DNA of 64,000 bases, taken from assembly GCF_007049795.1 (NCBI RefSeq), contig NZ_SCFY01000010.1, forward strand, positions 62,001 to 126,000, read 5' to 3'. A program made the position numbers and the translations under genes. Below the pieces are notes generated by a model. It made no database searches. It worked only from the letters and a program-made list of their open reading frames with translations, and was not told the origin of the DNA. Source of the DNA: Ectopseudomonas mendocina (GTDB taxonomy: Bacteria > Pseudomonadota > Gammaproteobacteria > Pseudomonadales > Pseudomonadaceae). Of this stretch, positions 35,277 through 44,256 are shown in pieces (the first letter of the stretch is position 1; every line of letters begins with the position of its first letter).

Positions 35277-36686
35277 TCAGAGCGGTTTGCCGCGATTACC
35301 GTGAGCCGCAACGAACTGCTGCACGGTCTTCAGGTCATTGGCCAGCACCGTGCAGCGCTCCTCGCGCTGGAACAGATCGGTCAGGTGCGCCGGCAATGCA
35401 GGGACCGCATCGATGCCGGCCTTTTCCACTGCCTCAGGGAATTTGACCGGATGCGCGGTACCCAGCACCACCATCGGCGTCGCCAGGCTGCGACGGCACT
35501 CACGCGCGGCGCGCACACCGATGGCGGTGTGCGGATCGAGCAGCTCGCCGCATTCCTTGTACACCTCGGTGATGGTTTCGCAGGTCTGCTCGTCATCCAC
35601 CGCCAGCGAATCGAACAGCTTGCGCGCTTCGGTCCAGCGATCTTCGTCGACACTGAAACCACCGCCCTGCTTGAAGCTGTCCATCAGGCTGGCGATGGCA
35701 GCGCCATTGCGGCCGTGCAGGTCAAACAGCAGGCGCTCGAAGTTGGACGAGACCATGATGTCCATCGAGGGCGACAAGGTCGCGTGCAGGGTTTCCTTGA
35801 CGTACTGATTGCCGCTCATGAAGCGGTGCAGGATGTCGTTGCGGTTGGTGGCGACGATCAACTGGCTGACCGGCAGGCCCATGTTGCGCGCCAGGTAGCC
35901 AGCGAAGATGTCGCCGAAGTTGCCGGTCGGCACCGAGAAGGCGATGGAGCGCGCCGGCGCGCCGAGCTGCAGCGCAGCATGGAAGTAGTAAACGATCTGG
36001 GCCATGATCCGCGCCCAGTTGATCGAGTTGACCGCCACCAGGCGCGTGCCCTTGAGGAAGCCTTGGTCGGCGAAGCTGGCCTTGACCATCTCCTGGCAGT
36101 CATCGAAGTTGCCTTCGATGGCAATGTTATGGATGTTCTCACCCAGAATGGTGGTCATCTGCCGGCGCTGCACCTCGGACACACGGTTGTGCGGGTGCAT
36201 GATGAAGATGTCGACGTTGTCGCAGGCCTTGCAGCCTTCGATGGCCGCCGAGCCGGTGTCGCCGGAAGTAGCGCCCATGATCACCACGCGCTCGCCGCGC
36301 TTGGCCAATACGTGATCGAGCAGACGGCCGAGCAGTTGCAGGGCGAAATCCTTGAACGCCAGGGTCGGGCCGTGGAACAACTCGAGCACCCACTCGTTAC
36401 CGTTGAGCTGACGCAGCGGCGCAACGGCGTTGTGCTCGAATACACCGTAGGTTTCTTCGAGGATCTTCTTGAAATCGACATCGGCGATGGAGCCCGCAAC
36501 GAACGGGCGCATCACCCGGAAGGCCAGCTCGTGGTACGGCAGACCGGCCCAGGAAGCGATTTCCTCGACGGTGAAACGCGGCAGATTCTCCGGCACGTAG
36601 AGGCCGCCGTCGCTGGCCAGGCCAGCCAGCAGCACGTCTTCGAAATTCAGGGCCGGCGCCTGGCCGCGGGTACTGATATAGCGCAT
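35277..36686 (-). CDS. thrC: Threonine synthase
   Basis: A PLP enzyme converting O-phosphohomoserine to threonine, the last step of the pathway. The 469-residue protein shows the family opening MRYISTRGQAPALNFEDVLL, the PLP-binding lysine at about residue 112 (PTLAFKDFALQLLGR) and the phosphate-binding and catalytic segment GATSGDTGSAAIEG. The length is normal for the long bacterial form. It lies 57 bases after hom and is the last gene of xerD-dsbC-hom-thrC. Confidence 0.97.
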   Translation of the reverse strand: MRYISTRGQAPALNFEDVLLAGLASDGGLYVPENLPRFTVEEIASWAGLPYHELAFRVMRPFVAGSIADVDFKKILEETYGVFEHNAVAPLRQLNGNEWVLELFHGPTLAFKDFALQLLGRLLDHVLAKRGERVVIMGATSGDTGSAAIEGCKACDNVDIFIMHPHNRVSEVQRRQMTTILGENIHNIAIEGNFDDCQEMVKASFADQGFLKGTRLVAVNSINWARIMAQIVYYFHAALQLGAPARSIAFSVPTGNFGDIFAGYLARNMGLPVSQLIVATNRNDILHRFMSGNQYVKETLHATLSPSMDIMVSSNFERLLFDLHGRNGAAIASLMDSFKQGGGFSVDEDRWTEARKLFDSLAVDDEQTCETITEVYKECGELLDPHTAIGVRAARECRRSLATPMVVLGTAHPVKFPEAVEKAGIDAVPALPAHLTDLFQREERCTVLANDLKTVQQFVAAHGNRGKPL

Positions 36687-36743
36687 GGGATAAACCTTCG
36701 TTCGACTGCACCCGCAGGCCTGCGCCTGCGGGTGGACACGGGA

Positions 36744-38048
36744 TTAGTTGAGCTGTTCGACGCGCAGGCGCATGACCGGCGAGGTCACGCCATCCAGCGC
36801 TTCCATGGCGGCGATAGCCTCGATGATACGCGCCTCGACCACGCGGTGGGTCACGAGGATCATCGGCACCAGGCCGTCCTGCTCCTCAGCCTCCTTCTGC
36901 ATGATCGACTCGATGTTGATACCGCGCTCCGACAGGATGCTCGCCACCTGAGCCAGCACGCCCGGATGATCCTTGGCCTGGATGCGCAGGTAATAAGCGC
37001 TTTCGCACTCGGCAATAGGCAGGATCGGGTGATCGGACAGCGAGTCCGGCTGGAAGGCCAGGTGCGGCACGCGGTTGGTCGGGTCGGTGGTCAACGCACG
37101 CACCACGTCCACCAGATCGGCCACCACTGCCGAAGCAGTCGGCTCCATGCCAGCACCAGCACCGTAGTACAGGGTGCTGCCAACCGCATCGCCATTGACC
37201 ATCACCGCGTTCATCACGCCATTGACGTTGGCGATGAGACGGTCGGCCGGGATCAGCGTCGGGTGCACGCGCAGCTCGATGCCAGCCTCGGTGCGACGAG
37301 CCACACCCAGGTGCTTGATGCGATAGCCCAGCGCCTCGGCGTAATTCACATCAGCCGTGGTCAGCTTGGTGATGCCTTCGGTGTAGGCCTTGTCGAACTG
37401 CAGCGGGATGCCGAAAGCGATGGACGCCAGGATGGTCAGCTTGTGCGCAGCGTCGATACCTTCGACGTCGAAAGTCGGATCGGCTTCGGCGTAACCCAGC
37501 GCCTGCGCTTCCTTGAGCACGTCCTCGAAGGCACGGCCTTTCTCGCGCATCTCGGTGAGGATGAAGTTGCCGGTACCGTTGATGATGCCGGCCAGCCAGT
37601 TGATGCGGTTGGCCGACAGGCCTTCGCGGATCGCCTTGATCACCGGGATACCGCCAGCCACGGCAGCTTCGAACGCAACGATAACGCCCTTCTCACGCGC
37701 CTTGGCGAAGATCTCGTTACCGTGCACCGCGATCAGCGCCTTGTTGGCGGTGACCACATGCTTGCCATTTTCGATGGCCTTGAGCACCAACTCCTTGGCC
37801 AGGGTGTAGCCACCAATCAGCTCGATGACGATGTCGATCTCGGGGTTGTTGACCAGCTCGAACACATCGCTGGTCATGGTAATGCCGGTGGTGTCGTACT
37901 GCGGCTTGGGCGAGCGAATGGCGATCTGGGCAATCTCGATGCCGCGACCGGCGCGCCGAGTAATCTCCTCGGCATTGCGCTTGAGTACATTCAACGTACC
38001 GCCACCGACGGTGCCCAACCCACAGATGCCTACTTTGACCGGCTTCAC
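36744..38048 (-). CDS. hom: Homoserine dehydrogenase
   Basis: Reduces aspartate semialdehyde to homoserine with NAD(P)H, the branch toward threonine and methionine. The 434-residue monofunctional enzyme has the N-terminal Rossmann motif VGICGLGTVGGGTLNVLKR, the catalytic region (IINGTGNFILTEM, EADPTFDVEGIDAAHKL) and a C-terminal ACT domain (about 350-430, SAYYLRIQAKDHPGVLAQVA) expected to sense threonine. A TTG at 38054 is in frame, but the GTG at 38048 has GGGGA seven bases upstream and gives the usual MKPVKVG start. No leader peptide or attenuator is apparent ahead of it; a 142-bp repeat fills most of the gap to dsbC. Confidence 0.96.
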   Translation of the reverse strand: MKPVKVGICGLGTVGGGTLNVLKRNAEEITRRAGRGIEIAQIAIRSPKPQYDTTGITMTSDVFELVNNPEIDIVIELIGGYTLAKELVLKAIENGKHVVTANKALIAVHGNEIFAKAREKGVIVAFEAAVAGGIPVIKAIREGLSANRINWLAGIINGTGNFILTEMREKGRAFEDVLKEAQALGYAEADPTFDVEGIDAAHKLTILASIAFGIPLQFDKAYTEGITKLTTADVNYAEALGYRIKHLGVARRTEAGIELRVHPTLIPADRLIANVNGVMNAVMVNGDAVGSTLYYGAGAGMEPTASAVVADLVDVVRALTTDPTNRVPHLAFQPDSLSDHPILPIAECESAYYLRIQAKDHPGVLAQVASILSERGINIESIMQKEAEEQDGLVPMILVTHRVVEARIIEAIAAMEALDGVTSPVMRLRVEQLN

Positions 38049-38155
38049 ACTCAATTCCCCATCAGCACTGCACGAAACGGCCGGAGCATGCCCCGGCCGC
38101 AGATAAAGAGCCGCACCTTACGAAGCGGCTGTTTGTTAGTCAATCCACCGCTCAC

Positions 38156-38297
38156 AGAACCTGATCACGAGCTCACGAGCTAGAGCTATGCAAGGCAAAA
38201 ACAGGCGAGGAAGCGCAGTTTACGAGGTGTAAATGAGCATTCCGAGCCTGTTTTTAACGCAGCAGAGCCGACGCACAGCAGCTCGTGGACAGGTTCT
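38156..38297 (-). repeat. 142-bp foldable repeat, copy B
   Basis: Homologous to copy A (20917-21058) in reverse orientation and the same length. The end arms AGAACCTGATCACGAGCT and AGCTCGTGGACAGGTTCT pair (16 of 18). The inner stem is AAAAACAGGC (38197-38206) with GCCTGTTTTT (38246-38255), and the apical hairpin TTTAC-GAGGT-GTAAA is conserved. The element ends at the dsbC stop codon and fills most of the dsbC-hom gap. Confidence 0.85.
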
Positions 38298-39022
38298 TAG
38301 TTCGACTCCAGCGCAATTTTGGCCAACTGTGGCGCCGGCTGATAACCCGGAATCATCTTGCCGTTAGCCAGAACGATGGCCGGCGTGCCGTTGACCCCAA
38401 TCATCTGACCAAGCTGATATTGCTTGGCCACTGGGTTATCGCAAGTAGCGTCAGCAACGCTCTGGCGAGTCTTGGCGCGATTCATCGCATCCTGCTGATC
38501 CTTGGCGCACCAGACGCTGACCAGCTCCTTGGCCGCCGGACTGTTCAGGCCCTGGCGCGGGAAAGCCACATAACGCACTTCGACGCCCAGGCGGTTGAGC
38601 TCCGGCACCTCGCTGTGCAGCTTCTGGCAGTAACCGCAGTCGGTATCGGTGAAGACGGTGATATGGGTCTTCGGCGCCTTGGGCGCAAACACCACCATTT
38701 CCTTGGCCGGAATGGCGTTGATCTGCTGTGCCACCGCACGGCTTTCTTCGATCTCGGTCAGGTTGACGGCCTTACCGTCCTTGACCTGGAACAGATAGCC
38801 CTGGATCAGGAACTGACCATCGGCACTGGTATACAGTTGACGACCGCCCTCCAGCTGCACCTGATAGATACCCGGCAACGGGCTTTCGGCAATCGCCTCG
38901 ATCGGCAAATTGGCGTCGAGCGACTTGAGCGACTGGCGAATGGCCTGATCAGGGTCGGCAGCCAGGGTGACGCTACTGCCCAGCGCGAGTGCCAGGGCAA
39001 TGGAAATACGGGTCAGTGACAT
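38297..39022 (-). CDS. dsbC: Thiol:disulfide interchange protein DsbC
   Basis: A periplasmic disulfide isomerase and chaperone. The 241-residue precursor has a cleavable signal (MSLTRISIALALALGSSVTLA), an N-terminal dimerisation domain (about 22-80) and a thioredoxin domain with the active site CGYC at 129-132 (TDTDCGYCQKLHSEV) and a cis-proline region (VNGTPAIVL). The frame is open to 39142, but AGGAG precedes the ATG at 39022. A second disulfide is likely from the two later cysteines (VWCAKD and ATCDNP). It lies between xerD and hom, as in P. aeruginosa. Confidence 0.95.
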   Translation of the reverse strand: MSLTRISIALALALGSSVTLAADPDQAIRQSLKSLDANLPIEAIAESPLPGIYQVQLEGGRQLYTSADGQFLIQGYLFQVKDGKAVNLTEIEESRAVAQQINAIPAKEMVVFAPKAPKTHITVFTDTDCGYCQKLHSEVPELNRLGVEVRYVAFPRQGLNSPAAKELVSVWCAKDQQDAMNRAKTRQSVADATCDNPVAKQYQLGQMIGVNGTPAIVLANGKMIPGYQPAPQLAKIALESN

Positions 39023-39141
39023 GAACACTCCTGTCGAAAGGCGGGCCGGTGAAAATCGCAACAGCCTACCACAGATGCAGCACCGTACAGCCGGCCAGCT
39101 AACAGATGGCGCAGCCAACGGACGCCCATTCCGCAAGAGCA

Positions 39142-40038
39142 TCAGCCACGCGGGTGGTGTTGCGCATGCAGCTCCTGCAAACGGGCACGTGCGATATGGG
39201 TGTAGATCTGCGTGGTGGACAGGTCACTGTGACCCAGCAACATCTGCACCACCCGCAGATCGGCGCCGTGATTGAGCAGATGCGTGGCGAAGGCGTGGCG
39301 CAATGTGTGCGGCGACAACGCCTTGCTGATGCCTGCGACCAGGGCCTGATGCTTGATGCGATGCCAGAAGGTCTGCCGAGTCATCTGCTCGCCACGCAAG
39401 CTGGGAAACAGCACATCGCTGGGTTTGCCGCCCAGCAATAGCGGACGCGCCTCGCGCATGTAGCGCTCGACCCAGGCGATGGCCTCTTCACCCAGCGGCA
39501 CCAGGCGCTCCTTGCTGCCTTTACCGAATACCCGCAACACGCCCTGACGCAGATTGACCTGCTCCAGCGTCAGGCCAATCAGCTCACTGACACGCAAACC
39601 GCAGGCGTAGAGCACCTCGAGCATGGCGCGATCACGCAGACCGATGGGGTCATCCAGGTCCGGCGCCTGCAGCAGCGCCTCGACATCCGCTTCGGACAAT
39701 GACTTGGGCAGCGGCCGGCCGATCTGCGGCAACTCGATCTGCAGCGTCGGGTCTTCACTGATCAGCGTTTCACGCAGCAAAAAACGGTAGAAGCCGCGCA
39801 CACCGGAGAGAAAGCGCGCCGTGGAGCGCGCCTGATAGCCCTGCTCGAGACGCCAGGCCAGGTGATCGAGAATGGCGTCGCGACCGATATGCTGCAGCGC
39901 CAGGCCACGCCCATCGAGCCAGCCATTGAAGTGCTCCAGATCACTGCGATAGGCGGCCTGAGTATGGGCGGAAAGCCCTTTTTCCAACCATAACGCTTCG
40001 AGAAAGCGCTCGATCAGAGGGTGAGTCAGCGCAGGCAT
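39142..40038 (-). CDS. xerD: Tyrosine recombinase XerD
   Basis: Resolves chromosome dimers at dif together with XerC. The 298-residue protein has an N-terminal SAM-like core-binding domain (about 1-105) and a catalytic domain with Arg in LYACGLRVSELIGL, His/Arg in LSPHTLRHAFATHLL, His in LLGHSDLSTTQIYTH and the tyrosine nucleophile in the same segment. Length and motifs are typical XerD. It is the first gene of the xerD-dsbC-hom-thrC series. Confidence 0.96.
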   Translation of the reverse strand: MPALTHPLIERFLEALWLEKGLSAHTQAAYRSDLEHFNGWLDGRGLALQHIGRDAILDHLAWRLEQGYQARSTARFLSGVRGFYRFLLRETLISEDPTLQIELPQIGRPLPKSLSEADVEALLQAPDLDDPIGLRDRAMLEVLYACGLRVSELIGLTLEQVNLRQGVLRVFGKGSKERLVPLGEEAIAWVERYMREARPLLLGGKPSDVLFPSLRGEQMTRQTFWHRIKHQALVAGISKALSPHTLRHAFATHLLNHGADLRVVQMLLGHSDLSTTQIYTHIARARLQELHAQHHPRG

Positions 40039-40144
40039 CGATTGACCTTCAATTACAGGGTAGGCAAGTGTTCCACAGCCAACACCCGACGCACCAGCAG
40101 ACCTGGCTGACGATCAGCGGCCCTCGCCCAAGGCCGGCAAATGG

Positions 40145-40573
40145 CTAGATAGAGAATCCCGGCAGTACCGGCACCGGCTTCTGCTGATCATCGACGGCGA
40201 CGAAGCTGAAGCTACCGCTGATCGCCCGCTCGCGCCCTTCCTGATACAGCCCCTCGACGAATACTTCGACCTCCACCTTGAGGCTGGCATTGCCAACCTT
40301 GATTACCCGCCCCACCAACTCGACGATGGAGCCCGCCGGTATCGCGTGCTTGAAATCGATGCGATCGCTGGAAACGGTGACCAACGGCAGACGGCAGAAC
40401 CGCGTAGCAGCGATGAACGACACTTCGTCCATCCAGGCCAGCGCGGTGCCGCCGAAGAGGGTGTTGTGATGATTGGTGGTCGGCGGAAACACCGCCTTGG
40501 TCACACGGGTTTCCGACAGCGCGATGCGTCGCTGGATCTCTTGCTCTCTCGGGGTCATCTCAATGCCACTCAT
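40145..40573 (-). CDS. Hotdog-fold acyl-CoA thioesterase (YciA/BACH-like)
   Basis: A 142-residue cytoplasmic hotdog thioesterase that hydrolyses acyl-CoA. The core contains FPPTTNHHNTLFGGTALAWM with the catalytic Asn/Asp region (WMDEVSFIAATRF), followed by SSDRIDFKHAIPAGSIVELV, typical of the YciA/BACH group. Usually a hexamer. It lies between the rplS terminator and xerD, so it should have its own promoter. Chain-length preference cannot be inferred. Confidence 0.9.
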   Translation of the reverse strand: MSGIEMTPREQEIQRRIALSETRVTKAVFPPTTNHHNTLFGGTALAWMDEVSFIAATRFCRLPLVTVSSDRIDFKHAIPAGSIVELVGRVIKVGNASLKVEVEVFVEGLYQEGRERAISGSFSFVAVDDQQKPVPVLPGFSI

Positions 40574-40596
40574 GATTACTGCAAGCCAGAAACGAC

Positions 40597-40620
40597 AAAA
40601 GCAGCCCTTAGGCTGCCTTT
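40597..40620 (-). terminator. Rho-independent terminator of the rplS operon
   Basis: On the minus strand AAAGGCAGCC-TAAG-GGCTGCTTTT forms a stem of about nine base pairs ending in T residues, 20 bases beyond the rplS stop. Confidence 0.85.
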
Positions 40621-40639
40621 GTAAGAGAAGCGTCCGAAC

Positions 40640-40990
40640 TTAGGACAGCTTTTCCTTGATGCGTGCGGCTTTGCCGGACAGATCGCGGAGGTAGTACAGC
40701 TTGGCTTTGCGCACGTCACCGCGACGCTTGACTGCCAGGCTGTCAACCAGCGGACTGTAGGTCTGGAAGGTACGCTCAACGCCAACACCGCTGGAGATCT
40801 TGCGCACGGTGAAGGCGCTGTTCAGGCCGCGGTTACGCTTGGCGATAACGACGCCTTCGAAGGCCTGCAGACGCTGACGGTCGCCTTCCTTTACTTTCAC
40901 TTGTACGACTACGGTGTCGCCCGGTGCGAAAGTCGGGATTTCTTTGTTCATCTGCTCAGCTTCGAGCATCTGGATAATCTTGTTGGTCAT
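40640..40990 (-). CDS. rplS: 50S ribosomal protein L19
   Basis: A large-subunit protein at the 30S-50S interface. The 116-residue sequence has the L19 pattern: [20 protein letters not shown], then [30 protein letters not shown] and [15 protein letters not shown]. It is the last gene of rpsP-rimM-trmD-rplS and is followed by a terminator. Confidence 0.98.
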   Translation of the reverse strand: MTNKIIQMLEAEQMNKEIPTFAPGDTVVVQVKVKEGDRQRLQAFEGVVIAKRNRGLNSAFTVRKISSGVGVERTFQTYSPLVDSLAVKRRGDVRKAKLYYLRDLSGKAARIKEKLS

Positions 40991-41032
40991 GCTGCGCTCC
41001 TAAGACAAGCCTCCCGGCCCATCATCGATACG

Positions 41033-41776
41033 TTAACTATCGTCCCGCTGGCGGATGTATTCCTCCAGCAGCTTCTTCTCTTCTCCAGAAAGCGAGCGGC
41101 TATCCAGAAGATCAGCGCGACGTTCCCAGGTCCGACCAAGGGACTGCTGCAAACGCCAGCGCCGGATGTGTTCGTGGTTGCCACTAAGCAACACTTCGGG
41201 AACACGTTTATCCGCATACACCTCCGGGCGGGTGTAGTGCGGGCAGTCGAGCAGGCCATCCGTAAAGGAGTCCTCCTCGGCCGAATCGGCATGACCCAAT
41301 GCACCAGGCAAAAGGCGCGTCACCGCGTCGATCAGCACCATGGCCGGCAGCTCACCGCCGGACAGGACGTAGTCGCCAATCGACCATTCCTCATCGACAT
41401 GCGCCTCAATGAAACGCTCGTCGATGCCTTCATAACGACCGGCGATCAGGATCAGTGCATCCTCCTGCGCCAGCTCGCGGACCGCCGCCTGATTCAGGCT
41501 ACGGCCCTGCGGCGACAGGTAGATCACCTTCGCCGTCTCTCCCGCGGCTTGCTTGGCACTGGCCAAGGCATCCTCGAGAGGCTTGATTTTCATCACCATT
41601 CCCGGACCACCGCCGAAAGGGCGGTCATCCACCGTATGGTGACGATCAGTCGTGTAGTCTCGCGGGTTCCAGCAATTGAGCTTTAGCAGCTCCTGCTTGA
41701 CCGCTCGACTGGTGATGCCGTACTCGCCGATGGCGGCAAACATTTCCGGGAACAGGGTGATGACTTCTACACGCAT
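41033..41776 (-). CDS. trmD: tRNA (guanine37-N1)-methyltransferase
   Basis: Methylates G37 of tRNAs reading CNN and related codons, using S-adenosylmethionine; prevents +1 frameshifting. The 247-residue SPOUT enzyme starts [13 protein letters not shown] and has the trefoil-knot segments [29 protein letters not shown] and [20 protein letters not shown], plus the HYTRPEVY motif of the C-terminal domain. It begins five bases after rimM and is followed by rplS. Confidence 0.98.
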   Translation of the reverse strand: MRVEVITLFPEMFAAIGEYGITSRAVKQELLKLNCWNPRDYTTDRHHTVDDRPFGGGPGMVMKIKPLEDALASAKQAAGETAKVIYLSPQGRSLNQAAVRELAQEDALILIAGRYEGIDERFIEAHVDEEWSIGDYVLSGGELPAMVLIDAVTRLLPGALGHADSAEEDSFTDGLLDCPHYTRPEVYADKRVPEVLLSGNHEHIRRWRLQQSLGRTWERRADLLDSRSLSGEEKKLLEEYIRQRDDS

Positions 41777-41781
41777 GAGCC

Positions 41782-42318
41782 TTAGAAATCCGCATCCCAG
41801 TCGACCCGCATCTCGCCAGCTGCCAGGTCAATCGAAAGCACGCACTGCCCCGTGTAGGGCAACAGACGCTCGCGATCATCCAGACTGCCCGCGCAGGGCT
41901 TGACCACCATCACATCGTTGGCACCGGTCTCGAACAAGTGGTCGACCACACCGAGCATCTGCTCTGCCTGATCAATGACCTTCAAGCCCTGTAACTGGTA
42001 CCAGTAGAACTCACCATCTTCCAGCTCTGGCAGCTCGCTACGCGGCACGCAGATCTCGAAACCGGCGTAGGTACGCGCAATTTCGCGATCATCCAGACCC
42101 TTCAACCTGGCTACCAGCACCTTGCCCTGAAGGCGGCCGCTGGCCAGTTCCACTTTCTTTACCTCACCGTCACGCCTGAGCGTCCAGTTGCGGTAATCGA
42201 GCACGTTATCGATGGGATCGGTAAAGGAGTACACCTTCACTTCACCCTTGACGCCGTGCACCGAAACAATCTTGCCGAGAACGATCAAATCTTCGGCGAC
42301 GGCCGGCGTCGTACTCAT
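41782..42318 (-). CDS. rimM: 16S rRNA maturation factor RimM
   Basis: Binds S19 and assists 30S head assembly. The 178-residue protein has the N-terminal RimM beta-barrel ([20 protein letters not shown]) and the C-terminal PRC-barrel ([38 protein letters not shown]). Eight bases separate it from rpsP and five from trmD, a tight ribosomal operon. Confidence 0.97.
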   Translation of the reverse strand: MSTTPAVAEDLIVLGKIVSVHGVKGEVKVYSFTDPIDNVLDYRNWTLRRDGEVKKVELASGRLQGKVLVARLKGLDDREIARTYAGFEICVPRSELPELEDGEFYWYQLQGLKVIDQAEQMLGVVDHLFETGANDVMVVKPCAGSLDDRERLLPYTGQCVLSIDLAAGEMRVDWDADF

Positions 42319-42326
42319 AAAGATGC

Positions 42327-42578
42327 TTAGGCAGCAGCCTTGGCAGCTTCCTTGAGCAGCTGAGCAACGCGCTCAGACGGCTGCGCGCCCTGGCTCAGCC
42401 AGTAAGCAGCACGCTCTTGGTTGACGGACAGCTTGACCTCAGCACCCGCAGCGATCGGGTTGAAGAAACCGATACGCTCTACGAAGCGACCGTCGCGCGC
42501 ATTGCGGCTGTTGGTCACGGTCAGGTGGTAGAAGGGGCGCTTTTTGGAGCCGCCACGAGCGAGACGAATAGTTACCAT
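42327..42578 (-). CDS. rpsP: 30S ribosomal protein S16
   Basis: A small-subunit assembly protein. The 83-residue product starts [20 protein letters not shown] and contains [19 protein letters not shown], both diagnostic of S16. The frame is open further upstream to 42617, but the standard start is the ATG at 42578. It is the first gene of the operon, with a good sigma-70 promoter 75-102 bases upstream. Confidence 0.98.
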   Translation of the reverse strand: MVTIRLARGGSKKRPFYHLTVTNSRNARDGRFVERIGFFNPIAAGAEVKLSVNQERAAYWLSQGAQPSERVAQLLKEAAKAAA

Positions 42579-42652
42579 GAGAACATCGTTCCTGTAGTCG
42601 GTGCTAACTTGAGGCACACATCAAAAATGGGCCTAGGCCCGAAAGGCCGCAT

Positions 42653-42680
42653 ATTTTAAGGATTATGCGGCGGTTTGCAA
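42653..42680 (-). promoter_or_regulatory. Sigma-70 promoter of the rpsP-rimM-trmD-rplS operon
   Basis: On the minus strand TTGCAA (42680-42675) and TAAAAT (42658-42653) are spaced by 16 bases. A GC-rich discriminator follows, common for stringently controlled ribosomal promoters. The promoter lies between ffh and rpsP. Confidence 0.55.
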
Positions 42681-42719
42681 ATCTCTTTTTCCGGACGACC
42701 ATCGGCCGGCGTACAGGCC

Positions 42720-44099
42720 TCAGAATTTCGGCATTCCGCCGCCACCCGGAAGCATGCCACCCATGCCGCGCATCATCTTGGCCATACCGCCCTTGGCGGT
42801 GAATTTCTTCATCATCTTCTGCATCTGCTTGTGCTGCTTGATCAAGCGGCCGATGTCCTGCACCTGGGTACCGGAGCCCAGAGCGATACGGCGCTTGCGC
42901 GAGCCACTGATGATGTCCGGGTCGCGGCGCTCAGCGGGCGTCATCGAGTTGATAATCGCTTCCATCTGCTTGAACTGCTTCTCCGCCGCACCTTGAGCAT
43001 TGCCCATCTGCGACAGATTAACGCCACCGATGGACGGCAGCTTGTCCATCAGACCGCCGAGGCCGCCCATGTTTTTCATCTGCTGCAACTGATCACGGAA
43101 GTCTTCGAGATCGAAGCCCTTGCCCTTCTTCAGCTTCTTGGTGAGTTTCTCGGCCTTCTCGCGATCAAGGGTCTGCTCGGCCTGTTCGATCAGGCTGAGC
43201 ACATCACCCATGCCGAGGATGCGCGAGGCGATACGATCCGGATGGAAGGGCTCGAGCGCGTCGCTCTTCTCGCCCATACCGATGAACTTGATCGGCTTGC
43301 CGGTGATATGACGGACGGACAAGGCAGCGCCACCACGGGCGTCACCGTCGACCTTGGTCAGCACCACACCAGTCAGCGGCAGCGCCTCACCAAAGGCCTT
43401 GGCGGTGTTGGCGGCGTCCTGGCCGGTCATGGCATCGACCACGAACAGCGTTTCGACCGGTTTGACCGCCGCATGCAGCGCCTGGATCTCGGCCATCATT
43501 TCGCTATCCACGGCCAGGCGACCGGCGGTATCGAGGATGACCACGTCGATGAACTTCAGCTTGGCTTCGCGGATCGCTGCGTTGGCGATATCCACCGGCT
43601 TCTGGCTGGCATCGGAGGGGAAGAAAGTCACCCCGAGGTCGCCCGCCAGGGTTTCCAACTGCTTGATTGCCGCCGGACGGTAGACGTCGGCCGACACCAG
43701 CAGCACAGACTTCTTCTTGCGCTCCTTGAGGAACTTGGCCAGCTTGCCGGCGGTGGTGGTCTTACCCGCCCCCTGCAGGCCGGCCATCAGCACCACGGCC
43801 GGCGGGGCTGCGTTGAGTGCCAGATCTTCGCTGGCCGCGCCCATCAGCTCTTCCAGCTCGGCGCGGACGATCTTCACGAAAGCCTGTCCCGGGGTCAGGC
43901 TCTTGGAGACTTCGGTACCAACGGCGCGATCCTTGACCTTGCTGACGAAGTCCTTGACCACCGGCAGAGCCACGTCGGCCTCGAGCAGGGCCATGCGCAC
44001 TTCGCGCAGCGTATCCTTGATGTTGTCTTCGGTCAGCTTGGCCTTGCCCGTGACGTTACGCAGCGTCTGGGACAGGCGATCGGTAAGATTTTCGAACAT
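42720..44099 (-). CDS. ffh: Signal recognition particle protein Ffh
   Basis: The SRP54 GTPase that binds 4.5S RNA and signal sequences and docks with FtsY. The 459-residue protein has the N domain (MFENLTDRLSQTLRNVTGKA), the G domain with P-loop GLQGAGKTTTAGKLA, DVYRPAAIKQL, DTAGRL and TKVDGDARGG, and a methionine-rich M domain ending in GGMAKMMRGMGGMLPGGGG. The frame is open to 44183, but MFENL is the family start. It lies upstream of rpsP on the same strand, with a promoter between them. Confidence 0.98.
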   Translation of the reverse strand: MFENLTDRLSQTLRNVTGKAKLTEDNIKDTLREVRMALLEADVALPVVKDFVSKVKDRAVGTEVSKSLTPGQAFVKIVRAELEELMGAASEDLALNAAPPAVVLMAGLQGAGKTTTAGKLAKFLKERKKKSVLLVSADVYRPAAIKQLETLAGDLGVTFFPSDASQKPVDIANAAIREAKLKFIDVVILDTAGRLAVDSEMMAEIQALHAAVKPVETLFVVDAMTGQDAANTAKAFGEALPLTGVVLTKVDGDARGGAALSVRHITGKPIKFIGMGEKSDALEPFHPDRIASRILGMGDVLSLIEQAEQTLDREKAEKLTKKLKKGKGFDLEDFRDQLQQMKNMGGLGGLMDKLPSIGGVNLSQMGNAQGAAEKQFKQMEAIINSMTPAERRDPDIISGSRKRRIALGSGTQVQDIGRLIKQHKQMQKMMKKFTAKGGMAKMMRGMGGMLPGGGGMPKF

Positions 44100-44256
44100 G
44101 CGCGTTCCTTTGATAGGTGCGACCCGGCGCGCCGGGTGTGCGACAGGCGGCGGATTATAGCGAAGTCGCCGAGCTGCCGACACCGCCGGCAGTCTTTCGT
44201 GCCGACGCCCATCTGTGCCACACTCAGCGCCTTTCGGGCTCGCCTTACACGGATTT

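Noticed and set aside
35301..38183. A 960-codon + strand open frame opposite thrC and hom
   Set aside because: It is antisense to two certain genes, rich in His/Arg/Val typical of reverse-complement translation of GC-rich genes.
36687..38296. A possible threonine/isoleucine attenuator or riboswitch before hom or thrC
   Set aside because: No leader peptide rich in Thr/Ile codons and no terminator-antiterminator pair was found; the gap before hom is mostly the dispersed repeat.
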